Shown piece after piece: positions 47,501-59,400 of a stretch of DNA of 64,000 nt (its first letter is position 1; each line of letters opens with the position of its first letter). Source of the DNA: Reticulitermes speratus (taxonomy: Eukaryota > Arthropoda > Insecta > Blattodea > Rhinotermitidae); NCBI GenBank assembly GCA_021186555.1, contig JAJKFL010000005.1, positions 45,751,635 to 45,815,634 on the forward strand. Reading direction: 5' to 3'. The notes under the pieces were generated by a model. That model was not told the DNA's origin. It searched no databases and saw nothing but the letters and a program-made list of their open reading frames with translations. The position numbers were made by a program, and so were the translations under genes.

Positions 47501-49225
47501 CAGTCAACAGGTCCATGCCACATAGTGTTGTATGAGGGGATGATTATTGAATAAATAATGAATTGGAAAAGACCTGGAAGGAAGTGATAATGTTCTATTC
47601 AAGATACTACCCCAGCATTTGCCTGAACAGACTGTGAAAAACCATAAAAAATCTCATGACAACTGGACCAAGATTTGAACCTGAGACCTCTCTGATATAA
47701 AATAAATGTGCTACTCACTCTACTGTGACAATCAGTTACAATATTAGCAACAGTTAATAAATTGTATATTGATTTCCCCAGATTGCGGTCTTTATTCTAC
47801 AGCACTACAGCTCAAGTCAGTTCATACTCTGTCATCCCACAATCATCTCTTCCCTTCACATTAACAAATAGCAGTTGTCAAGGAACAGAATGCCAAAAAA
47901 GTTACTACAAATCATACTTAAAGAAAAATTATAGTACAGTAAATTACGGGTGGCCCTTGTTCAACACTGCCCTCAACACTGTCATTTTGTTTTAATGATG
48001 ACATACTTTAGTTACCGAAGTGTGATGAATGCTGTCCAGACTACGATTACATTTTTCTGGCAGCTGGTTGGATCTTTAAAGGTCACACTCTTCTTCAATC
48101 TACATTGTGATACTGAGGAACATAACCCCAATATTAAGGTATACATTTGGTATGTGAAAGACAACTGTAAACATACCCCTTAGGGGTGGTAACAGTCCAC
48201 CAAATATGCATAATGGTATAATATCAATGGACCAATCACACATTACAATGGTTAACACACCAGTATTTAATACACTGTGATCTTCGAGGTTGACACCATG
48301 TAATCATAGCCATAACTTGGCTAATAACACTGGGGGGGGGGGGGGGGGGGGGGGGGGGAGGCAAAATTGACCACAGGTATTAGGAACTTTACAAAATAGT
48401 CAAGTTAGAGGGGGAAGATTGGGTTAAACCAGTCCTTAATATACATATACCCCATTCCCCCACTCTCACCCCAATTTCTTTTATTTGCCCCTCTTCAACT
48501 CAGTAGCCAAAAAATTATTCTTAGGTATAAAAAATATTGGGGGGGGGGGGGAGGCATTTGCCCCCCCCCCTTTTCCCCCACATTATGCCTATGCATGTAA
48601 TCTCATACATTTGATTTGTGGTTTTCACACTAGTGAGTAAGAAGAAGAGTTATCACCTGAGATGTGATACAGTGTAGTTTGATACAAGTTACCAGGCTGT
48701 ACAGCACACATTTCTAACGACAGTGTTCCTCAAATATCACACGTCACTACCTCAACATACCCTGAAGACAAAAGCAGCAGGTTCGTCCAAAACATTAGTA
48801 ACTGCCTACAAGACTATGGGATGTCATGACCAAAAGATCACAATATTCATTTTCTCTGCTATGAAAGCCCCAAATATCAACTAACCACTATCATTACCAA
48901 TTCTACACCTTCATGTCATTACTTTGATCCTACAGGAGGAGGTGGCAGGCTCCTTTAAAATGGCAGTAGCAGTTTTTCCTCAATACATAGAAGACAATCC
49001 CAATTACAACTGATTTATAAGATGCAAGGTGAGTTTTGGAGACAACACCTCCATGCCAGCAAATATGAGTAGAGACAAAATATTGTGCTGATGTTCAGCT
49101 CTCAATCAGGTGAACACTGGCTAATACAAGGCAGAGTAACATGTATATCTTCACTAACATTGCATGGGTTATGAAGAATGATGGAGGGAAGACACGAAAT
49201 ACTTCAACTAATCAGTGTTCCCAGT
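44562..49225. other. Gene-poor stretch with SINE fragments and homopolymers
   Basis: No gene recognised. 46430-46560 and 47560-47730 carry tRNA-SINE remnants (AGATTTGAACTCAGG and AGATTTGAACCTGAGACC, minus-strand B-boxes). The latter also has CCAGCATTTGCCTG and GTGAAAAACCA, parts of a repeat seen in many insects. A 27-base G run lies at 48332-48358 and another G run at about 48539-48551; both can cause assembly errors. Confidence 0.5.
48650..48870. mobile_element. Palindromic MITE-like family copy
   Basis: Left arm GATGTGATACAGTGTAGTTT, then CCCTGAAGACAAAAGCAGCA at the centre and the right arm AACTGCCTACAAGACTATGG followed by GATGTCATGACC. Diverged but in the expected order. Confidence 0.6.
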
Positions 49226-49400
49226 AACAAAACAAACAAACAAACAAACAAACAAACAAACTAACTCCATGGAGTACAGTGCTTCTTGAAAGGCTTAGTT
49301 CCACAACTAGTCAAGAAATTCCCTGCATTTTATGGAGCCTGAAGGGTTATAACTGCATTCACAAGAGCCTGCCACCTGTCCCTATCCTGAGGCATTGTTC
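49226..49400 (-). repeat. LINE 3' end followed by an (AAAC)n tract
   Basis: Minus strand 49397-49291 reads CCTCAGGATAGGGACAGGTG, GCTCTTGTGAATGCAG and GGGAATTTCTTGACTAG, the same 3' LINE end found in plus orientation at 51555-51715. The (CAAA)n tract at 49226-49261 sits at its 3' side. Another short piece lies at 49490-49570. Confidence 0.6.
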
Positions 49401-49629
49401 CAATGGAAAGATAAAACCACATCATCAAACTGATTAATTACTGACAGGTTCAGGACATTCTTCCCAGATTTTCTGGAATAAAAGAGCTACAAGTCACCCA
49501 GCTAGTCAAGAAACTGCCCACCTACTATGGAACCTGAGGGTTCATCACCGTTACAAGTACACTCTTCTGCGATGCAGAATAGAATAGAATATAATAGAAT
49601 AGAACAGAATAAAATACACAAGGGCAGGC

Positions 49630-50010
49630 ATTGTAGTTACCTGTGCACTTTGACTGTTTTCAGTCTTTCGTGCAGCCCTTTTGCTGACGCCTTCAGCAGC
49701 CCCAGACTTGGGACAAAGTGCAGTACCCTGCTGATGGAGATGTCATCAAAGCCACCTGGTTTCAGAAAATGCTGACCCAGGTACCTAAATCTTAATGCAG
49801 CCAATGCCTCATAGTCACAAAGAACATGCGAGGCCATTTCAAATGCCTATTGCATCTACCACACCCAGGATTGTCTATCAGCCCCAGTTTGAATAGACGT
49901 CCGTTTAAGTGACAGTGCCCTGTTAGCAGCCCTGTCAATATTCTTAGCTGGTTTCTGCTCAAATTGAGTGATTCTCCAGCTCTTTGAGCAAAGGAGTTTT
50001 AAAGAAGGCC
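49630..50010 (-). pseudogene. LINE fragment, RNase H-type region of ORF2
   Basis: Minus-strand translation gives LSRNQLRILTGLLTGHCHLN then LGLIDNPGCGRCNRH, and after a frame change DYEALAALRFRYLGQHFL and a terminal LKASAKGLHERL. This is the zinc-knuckle/RNase H tail typical of jockey/R1-like LINE proteins. It is downstream of the C1GALT1 stop, is frameshifted and is not a host gene. Confidence 0.75.
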
Positions 50011-50034
50011 CATAGCTTGGGGTGTAACACTATG

Positions 50035-50140
50035 CAGAACCCTGAAGATGGAGGCAGCAGGTTCCTTTGAAATGTTGGTTGCTATCTACAAAGTTATATG
50101 GTGTCACATCCCATAAAATGTCAGATTCCCAAACCATTCA
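50035..50140. mobile_element. Palindromic MITE-like family, half copy
   Basis: CCCTGAAGATGGAGGCAGCA, GGTTCCTTTGAAATGTTGG, then ATATGGTGTCACATCCCATA. It is the clearest sequence of the right half of the family: CTGAAGA 50042-50048, GAAA 50069-50072. It lies in the 3' flank of C1GALT1. Confidence 0.7.
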
Positions 50141-50423
50141 CTACAATGTTTGCAACAGCCTGAGACTAATCCCTATGCAAAGTCAGATTAATCCAGTGCA
50201 CGCACTCACATCTTATAGTGTAAGGCCCAGTCATGTCTGACAAACCTAGGTTTTCCAGTGGTCTTTTCCATCAGGTTTTCTGGCTGAAATTCTGTACGCA
50301 TTTCTCATTTCTGCCATGCCTGTCTATGCATGTAATTTAAAAAACAGAAGTGGGGCGACTAGTTTTGTTGTGTTTACAACTGTCAGATTTACACAAAATA
50401 AATGCATACTATTACCAAGTTAC

Positions 50424-53400
50424 CTATGTTCCCGATTTAGAAGGACTGTCTTTGGCTTTTAAAGCCTCTACTTTGGCCTTTTCAGTCTTCTTCTTCTCCT
50501 CCCCCGCTGTATCATTGACCCCACCTGGCGTAGATTCTGTTGGTAGGCCTGGCAGTTGCGAGGATTCAACATTGTGAGAAATTCCATATGGCCGCAGGTG
50601 ATAGATGAGATATTCCAGTACATACATTTGACTTGGAGACACGTAGTGGAATGATATGGCAGTATCTGAACAGCACCCCATGCCCTGCAAAAGGAGTTTC
50701 AAAATGTGTCACTACAGTGTATGTAGTATATGAGGATCATCACAAATCGAAGGTACAAAGAAAACAGACTGTACAGTAATAATGCTTTATATGTAGTAAA
50801 TAACATGATTCAGACAACAATCATGTGAGACATAGCAACATGTACTTGGGTACATGGGTACCAACATTTCAGACACACCTGCTGCTTCCATCTTCTGGAT
50901 AATACCCTCAAATGTTGGTCTTTTTCTGTGATGGTTTATTTTATGATGCTGTCCGTAACTTGGACTGCACAGGATTGAACAGTAAAATGACTGAAGAATG
51001 ATAAATTGCAAAGGATCCAAATGAAGCAGTCGTGACTTACTGAAAGTATTATCCCAACATTCACCTGGAGTGACTGAAAAAGCCACTGAAACCTTAGTCA
51101 GGATGGCTGATGATGGCCAACATTTAAACCCACCATCTAAACAGAATTAAAAGTTACAACCCCCCCAAAAAAAAGAGAGAGAGAGGGGGGGGGGGGCGGC
51201 AGCAGCAGCAGCAGCTTACTTTTACTGGCACACATGCCAAGTTTTAACCCTTATCTGTCCGATGTCGAGTTAAGCTGGAGGGCATTTTATGCTGTACCAG
51301 GTCCAATGTAAAGCTGAAATTGACATGGTATTTTATACTGTTTCATGTTGGTTTTCCCTAAGCACCTGTTATTTAGTGGCTGCTTTTGATGTGTGAAGAT
51401 TAGGAATTATCTGGAAAATTAATTTGGACCAGATGGTTTCAATTCACAAGAATAATTTGGACCGCAAAGGGTTAAAAATCCACATGCAAAAACAATTAAT
51501 CATTTGAACTAAAAATATAATATGGTACATTTTATACCAGTCAAGAAGTGGGATGGGGGGAGCATGGGCATGGGCTCAGGATAGGGACAGGTGGCGGGCT
51601 CTTGTGAATGCAGTAATGAACCTTCGGGTTCCATAAAACGCAGGGAATTTCTTGACTAGCTGATGACCTGTTAGCTTCTCAAGGACTCTGCTCCATGGAA
51701 TTAGTTTATAGCAGTAGAAATATATGAAAAGTTTTTTCTTTTAATGCATTCATGCCCCACAACTATGCTATTAGCTTACCTCCCAAACCCAGCTATTTTC
51801 AGCAAGGCATTTTGTAGTAAAGAAATGAATAACAAACCCTCTGCATATGTCCAAAGAATTCCCATCCAGTGACAGTGGAAAAAATAGTGTTCTCAAAGCG
51901 TCTTTTGAAGGAGAACCATTTTGTGTTGTCACAGTGTGTTACTATCTGTCCTAGTTAAGATTGATAGCCTGCACGAAGCACCAGTAAATTACAGACATGG
52001 ATACAGGGACAAATATGTTACACTGCTGTCATCTAATTGCATATTGTAAGCTTAAATTGAGTTAAAACATTATTTTAAGTTTCTTTAGGTACTCTCTGCA
52101 CTGGCAGGTAAAGGTACAGTCACAGTATCTACACAGACCACACAATAAAAATGAACATGTGACAACAACAGAGAAGTATTACCAGGAGTATACAGTACAT
52201 ACCAATTCTGATGGATAATATATAAATTTCCAGTACCAGAAACTTGGATCTACATGATTAGGAATTAGATGATGTTCTGGCACAAAAGGAAAGAATCTCC
52301 CACGACCCAAAGCATCACGACTGTCCATTGCCTTCACTCCCACATTCTCCAAACACTTCCCTGAAATCAGAACAGTGTCAATGTGCAAATATGTATGCTA
52401 ATGTAGAGCTGTCCCAGTGCAAAATTAATCATGCTATGAATACATATCTCGACACATTCTTCACCATGATACTATATGCAAGTGAATGCTAAGCTTCATG
52501 CACCAAGAAAAGCACTCATATGTATTGGAAGGAGGTCTGGATGCATGGACAAGGAGAAAAATCCTTCCTGATTTCATGACCCTAATAAAACTAGGTGAAG
52601 ATTTAAAATTATAAAATGTATAAAAATGTGATTATCTTTAATCCCTTGTTATGTCCAAACTGTGTTCCCAAACACCACTATTCTGAACTGGTCAGTAAAG
52701 AAAAATTAGCAGGCACTAAGGATGAAACGTGAAAGTTGTACCTACTGTCCCAGTATGAACATGGCAGAACCTAAGAAACATCCATCAGGATACTGAGAGC
52801 TCTGGACAATATTTGGCCACTTATCTACCTACCATAATGTCCCCAAGGAAGGTCAACATGAATTTAAAAGAATCTGCAGTAAAATCTGTCAACATGCACA
52901 GTACAGTCCTCATTATCCTTGCATGGATTCTCTACTCCAGTCTGTATCTATGTAAATGATGATTAGACCAACAAGATGGATTCCATTAAAAATAAAAAAT
53001 AATCTAATCTTTACCAGATTGGGTAATGATAAAGGACAGACAAATGGGAAAGGGAGTGAGATACTATTAGCAAGTGCTTGGCCTTTCTCAAAGTGTGTTC
53101 TGCCACAGTAACCAGCCTATGCAACCGTGTCTTAACACAGTGTTTCTGGCCTTTCCCAGCTGACATACAACTTGGTCTCAGGAATTTCACACACCCATTC
53201 TTATCAGTGACTTATCTTTGTCTGAAACTGTGTCATACATTTTATAAGCATAAGATACAGAAATCTTTATATTTTAAATAAACTTTATTTATTCCATGTA
53301 AGAAAATACTGTGTAAAACAGATGTTGTCAAAGACTATTTTTTCTGACTCTTTTAACCTGTGTATGACACTACAAAATAGATCTCATATGCCCTCTCATG

Positions 53401-56400
53401 TGCCTAATGTACCACCTGGGAGTACACAGACCCCTGGTTTGAGAACTTCTGCCTTAATATAAAACTCTCTTTTCTCACTTAACAATTTAGACATAAAAGT
53501 GATAGACTTTCCATTCACTGTAACAGTCTACAGAACAACATAAATATGCAACTCACCCATCTCCACATCTTCAGACCCCCCATGATCTTGTCGACACTTG
53601 GTTTTGTCAGGTATTGCCTGCTCTACAAAGCGCTTCAATGCTTCACGGCTTAGTACATAACCAGCTCCCCCACTCATGTAGCCCTGCTTCACGTATGGTT
53701 TAAAACGGCAGCCAAAATACATGGGGTCAGAGGCATTGTATGCGGACAGCATGTAGCGAAGGTTCTCGACTATTGCATACCTGAGAAATAGCAAAACTGT
53801 GTGTTATAACACATTACAACAAAGAAATTACTGCACACATGCTCTCTGACTTTCCAATGATCAGGTCGTAACTTCACAGTCGTATGTCGGAAAGACCTTA
53901 TACATATATAGACTGCCTGCTAGTAAACTAGTAAAATGTAAACACAAATCAGACACCCAAATACAGTACTGTACAAAACATCATAGTGAACTAACAAAAA
54001 CAAAAACAAAGAGACAAGATACATCACCTTGTACACATGCACACTGCATCGACCAATAATGGGGTTTACCAAGTGTCCCATGATCATAAGTTGGTGTCAT
54101 ACGTCAGGTAGTGTCTGTACAGAGCACAGTGAATATGAAGGCAGAAAATTCCTCTGGGAAGTGATCAGTTATTTCCAAAAAAATATGGTGCTTCTGTAAA
54201 TTGTGGCCTTAAACATTGACACCACACAGTCACATATAAACCCACTACTTTCAACTGCACCTCCACCCTAAGATGGCGGCAGCATGTTTCTCCGAAACTT
54301 ACAAGACTACTCTGTGTCATAACTCAGAAGAACACAAATTTTCACTGTTGTGAAAACTCCAAACCTCACATATACTGCTTTAATCTGAAAGTATTGCCAT
54401 AAAATCTCTACAAAATATACACGCCCAAATCCAAATTATTCCTGTTAACTTCAAATGTTGGTTACTAATGTTCTTGCAGTAAGCTTACGTGTCATCGTCT
54501 GCTTTGAAGAACCAATCCGCTTCCTCTAAGTGGTGCTTATACACATACAGAAAAGCTTCCTTGGTCTTGCTCCACAGGTAATTCCGTCCTTCCTGCACAG
54601 GCAGCTTCACTGTTGGAAGTGACATGTCTGCAAAACAGCACCTTGCATTTCTTACAAGGGCCAGTAACCAATGCAACAAATATCTGTGAACTCTCACTGA
54701 GAAGGTCAAGGAAAGGGAAAAGGTAAATTTAATCGTATGGCAAAACATATCTTTAAAGCACACAGAAACAATAAATATTTTAAGTCCCACACATTTTTAA
54801 CATTTCCACTGTTATGTAAGGAAAGAGCTGTGATGACGCCTCCAGGGCCAAATTATTTTCATTGATTGTTTCATATAAATCACCTGAAGAATTGCTTATC
54901 ACGGTTAGCCGTTCCATCCTCATGACACAGACCTGTGTAATTGGGCACACTAAGGCTCTCACATTATGGCACAACTGGGTGTCACTTTCAAACATATCAT
55001 GTCTTCCTCCTACAGAATATTTTGAAGAAAAATTGCAAGTATAGTTCTGACATGTATTTGTGGCTACACTTTAAACTACTATGTCAAAGTCTTAACTGAC
55101 ACATAACATTATTTCTTACCCAAAATACTGTCACAACTGTTACACTTTTAGGTTATCTAGGGTAGCTATGCTGTATAGCAGACACCATCATATATCTAAA
55201 TTTCAATTAACAAATTTTTTTGGCATAACCTATAAGAAACGCTGTGCCCAGACACACAAGTTGAAATGTAAATGTAATAGGGTAAAAAATTAATTTTCTT
55301 TGACATCCCACAAAGACCTGACCTAGGAGGGTAAGCTTTTCAGTGAGAAATATGAAACTGAAAGTGCTGTACCTGTAAGTAATAAGACTTACCATTTTCT
55401 GAACTCATGAAGAGCAGAATGTTGCATCTGGATCCCCAAGTAGCCTTCACATGAAGAGCTTTCTTCTCATGGTTTTTTGGATTTGTCATGATCCAGCAGA
55501 GAACCCGCACTTTCTTTGCCATCTTCTTAGCCTCCACATCCTCTCCTAGACAAATTAAAAAACACTTTATTATAAACCGATAAAGAAGAATATGAAATAC
55601 AGTTCCAATATAACCTTTCAAACTATGAGAAAGACACCGACCATCTGCATAGGTCTCGGTTTCAACACCAGCCAGATCAGGTTCAGCATTCTTTCATGCA
55701 TTAGGCAAAGACAATACTGGTTCTCCAACTTCAACAATCCACAGATATCTTTCAGAAGAAACTAGAAAACAGAAACTCCCATCTAAAACAACACTTAATC
55801 CTTCCTTCATGTGCCGAATGCCCCCTGAAAACACAAAACTGATACTGTATTAAAGTTTCAAGTCTTCTCAGACATAATGCTGTGTCTATTGACAAATACT
55901 TCTCGACATTTCTAAGTGCCTTCTGCTTCCATCTCCAACATCCAAGTAGTCCAAGTAGATGAACCTGTGCCATAAAATGGGTATGTTATACAGGTAAGAG
56001 GCAAATGGGGTAGTGAGTATTGGTGTATGCTGTGAGTGAGGATGTGGGTGGAACATGTAGCAGAGTAAAGAGGATGGGAAAAGGGGTGGGTGTTCTGAAT
56101 ATAATGGAAATCACAGAGTCCTAGGATGTGATATGCAGAGAGTGCCATGGCAGGTTAAGTGCAGGTGGTCTAGGAGGTAGTTAGGAAGTTGATCCACAGA
56201 ACACTAAGTAAGGTGAACTGGTTATTTCCTTTAAAATAGTACTGGCACAAAATTATCTGCAATTACTTTTAGGGTAAGTGGAGAAATCACTCTCCATGGG
56301 TCTCTCAGTTGCCAGCATACCCCTACTGACCTATGTGATGCAGTTCATCATGACTATGTCTTCCCATCTCCTTGATATCTGGTCCTGGGTTGTATTCCCT

Positions 56401-59400
56401 GTCACTGTGGTGATGCCGGTCCATAAAACCGCTTTCTGACCTGCAACCAACAAGTGTGTGTTAACATTTTACACTTACATCTATGAGCTGTATGCAGGAT
56501 GGATGGTCTGGATTTGATTCCTGGCAGAGATGGAGATTTTTCTCTTTACCTCCATACCCAGACCAGCTATGGGGACCATCATATGTCCTACACAACGAGT
56601 ATCAGGGAATCTATCTAGAGACCTCAAGTGGCTGGAGCGTGAAGTTCACCACTGACCTCCACCTGGGGCCAAAGTTTACACTCCATACTGTCTTCATGGC
56701 ATCAGCGTAATAAACAAAAAGTACTCACGATCACTGAGGAGGTAATATACAAAACTCTGTAACTCCCAAGAACACTGAATCTGAAATTCTAACAGCTGCA
56801 CATTCTTTGCCACCCCTCCAGTCATGGGACAAAACATTCCATACCAATATGTACTACATGACATAGAAGCATAATGTTAAAAATTTAAGATTACTTACAC
56901 AACCCATTATCCACTTTGCATTTTTCTTCTGCTGTCGTTTAAGATTACACACTTTTAAGTTAGGTCCTGGATTTCAAAGTAATGGTTGTACAGTTTAGCA
57001 TCATACAGAAGGCACTCAAAATGCTTGGTTAAATTTTTGCACAGCAATAGGCTAACATGTTACAACAACACTCTGTTCCAGAGAAGTCATAAACTTGAGC
57101 ACTGAACTCATCTGTTGGGTACACAAACATCAATAAAGGCTAGTGCAATAATCATTTTGAAGATTCATGTCTTCTGGGGTATGATGTGTGTTTGTAGGTC
57201 AGTAATTATCAATGTTTTGAAGGACTGTACTGCTTGACTCTTAAGATGAGAGGACTATGATCCTTCACAATGTCACAGCGTCACATCCCAGAATACTTGA
57301 AACTTTGGCAACACCACTGTGAGAACCTCATACAGGTAGGACCCGTTTTATGACAGGGATAGGTTCCAGCAAAACAGGGTCATAAAATGAAAAGTCGTAA
57401 AACGAGACCAAAATGGGACCCGTTTTAGACAGGGTTAGGTTCCAGCAAAACAGGGTCATAAAGTGAACAGTCTTAAATGAGATCAAAATATAATGTAATT
57501 GAATGAGATAGGTTCCAAAATTCCTAAAATTTTTCCAAGTATGTACTAATATTTAAGGTAATATTTTGAAACAGTTGTTAATGTGAAAAGTCGTAAAATG
57601 GACCGTCGTAAAACGGGACCTACCTGTATTTCACAAAAATAATTTTATTCCTTTAAACATGCAACAAGACTACCTATTTACTCTCTGAAGGGTGAATCAC
57701 ATTCATGTAAATAAAATAGTAACAAGACAGGCAGTGTATGTGTAACGTAACATTGAGGCGTGTTCACATAACCATTGTTGCCATGGAAAAGCTATAAATA
57801 TTACATATCCTGAGTGTGACAGAGAAATATTATCATAAATGTACATAGGTCTTCACATAAATTACCTGTTATTCTTGTCAGATTTTAATGAAACATGAAC
57901 GTTTCTGACAGATTTTAGAAAAATACTCAAATATCAAATTTCATGCAAATCCATCCATTGGGAGCAGAGCTTTTCCATGCAGACTGACAGACAGACATGA
58001 CAAAGCTAATAGTCGCTTTTCACAATTTTGCAAATGGGCCTAAAAATTAAGTAAAATAAGGCACACAATCTGCAAAGAACTGGTTTGAGAACCTCTCGTT
58101 ATAAATTTTCCTGGTAGTCTAACACTCCTGAGCAACAGCTTGCAAGAAACCACTGTATATATAAACCCCACCGAGCTACAAACCAGGTGCCTCACAAATA
58201 CAAGTCTAGTTCAGTAATGCTATACCAGTCTTTGTTGGTTAGTGTAAATGGATTGGGGTTCTGAGATGTGAGGTCTCAGTGTGATAAGCGTTCAGATTAT
58301 GGTCTTCTGGGACATGTTCGTAGGCAAGTACTCCCATTCCAGAGGAATCTTCTGGGTCAACAATGAAACTGTAGGGGAAGCATTCCTCAAAAACACTGAC
58401 ACCTAGCTACAGAACTCCATGTCATCGTATCCTAGCAGCTACAGTCTGGTCAGTGTTCTGTTTATAAAAGTTATCAGAGTTCCTATCAGTGCAAGGATAA
58501 AGGAATTCTCCTGCATAACTGAGCTCACCACACAGCACTTTCTTGACAAGTAACCATTGTCCATCAAATAATATACCTAGATAGGAAAAACGGGAACTCT
58601 TGCAACGAATGAGTTGTTGCCATCAGGATGTACGCAAAACTAAAGCCAAATGAGATTCCAACTGCCAGGGTCAATATGAATGTCTTCCCCACTGCTGGCC
58701 TGAACAGCCCTGAAACAATAAAATCAATGTTAAAGCACAATGGTTACTATACCTTCCACATGATTCAACACTAAGAACTCTTACATTTTTCCTATACAAT
58801 GTACTCTATGTTTTGCACAACTCTCACTGTTAATAGTGATTACTTCCCTAAATCGTATTAACTGATCAGGCTCTGAAACAGACATGCAGTGAGTTCTCTG
58901 TGAGGTAGGAAGTGAATATAAAAATATTACTTAGGTGAATTTCTTCTTAAATGGGTTAACAGTCTCAATAAGATAAAAGGTGAAACAACGGTGACAATGA
59001 CGACAAGAACAAAAACAACAACAACCTTATAATGCTGCAGCCAGTTTTCTTACAATTCCCACCCATTCACTCGACCATTGTTTTCACTACTCCCTCATCA
59101 CCAACAATACCACACATTGTATAACTGTCATGCCTGCTGAACATTTCTAACCGAAACAGCAAGCAATAAAACTATGATAGCCAACCTACTAATTTAACTG
59201 ACTTATTTGGGCAGCTCGAAGGTCACTTATCTAATCCATAAATTCCCCTTCCAGCCCAAAGATTGGCTATCATGACTCAGAATGTTTTGTAATTGTCTTT
59301 AGTCCATCCAGGCAAATGCTGGAACAGTACCTCACACTGGGCCACACCACGTTTTTCTACATTCTTTCAAATTTATTATTCACTGATTATCCTATCAATC

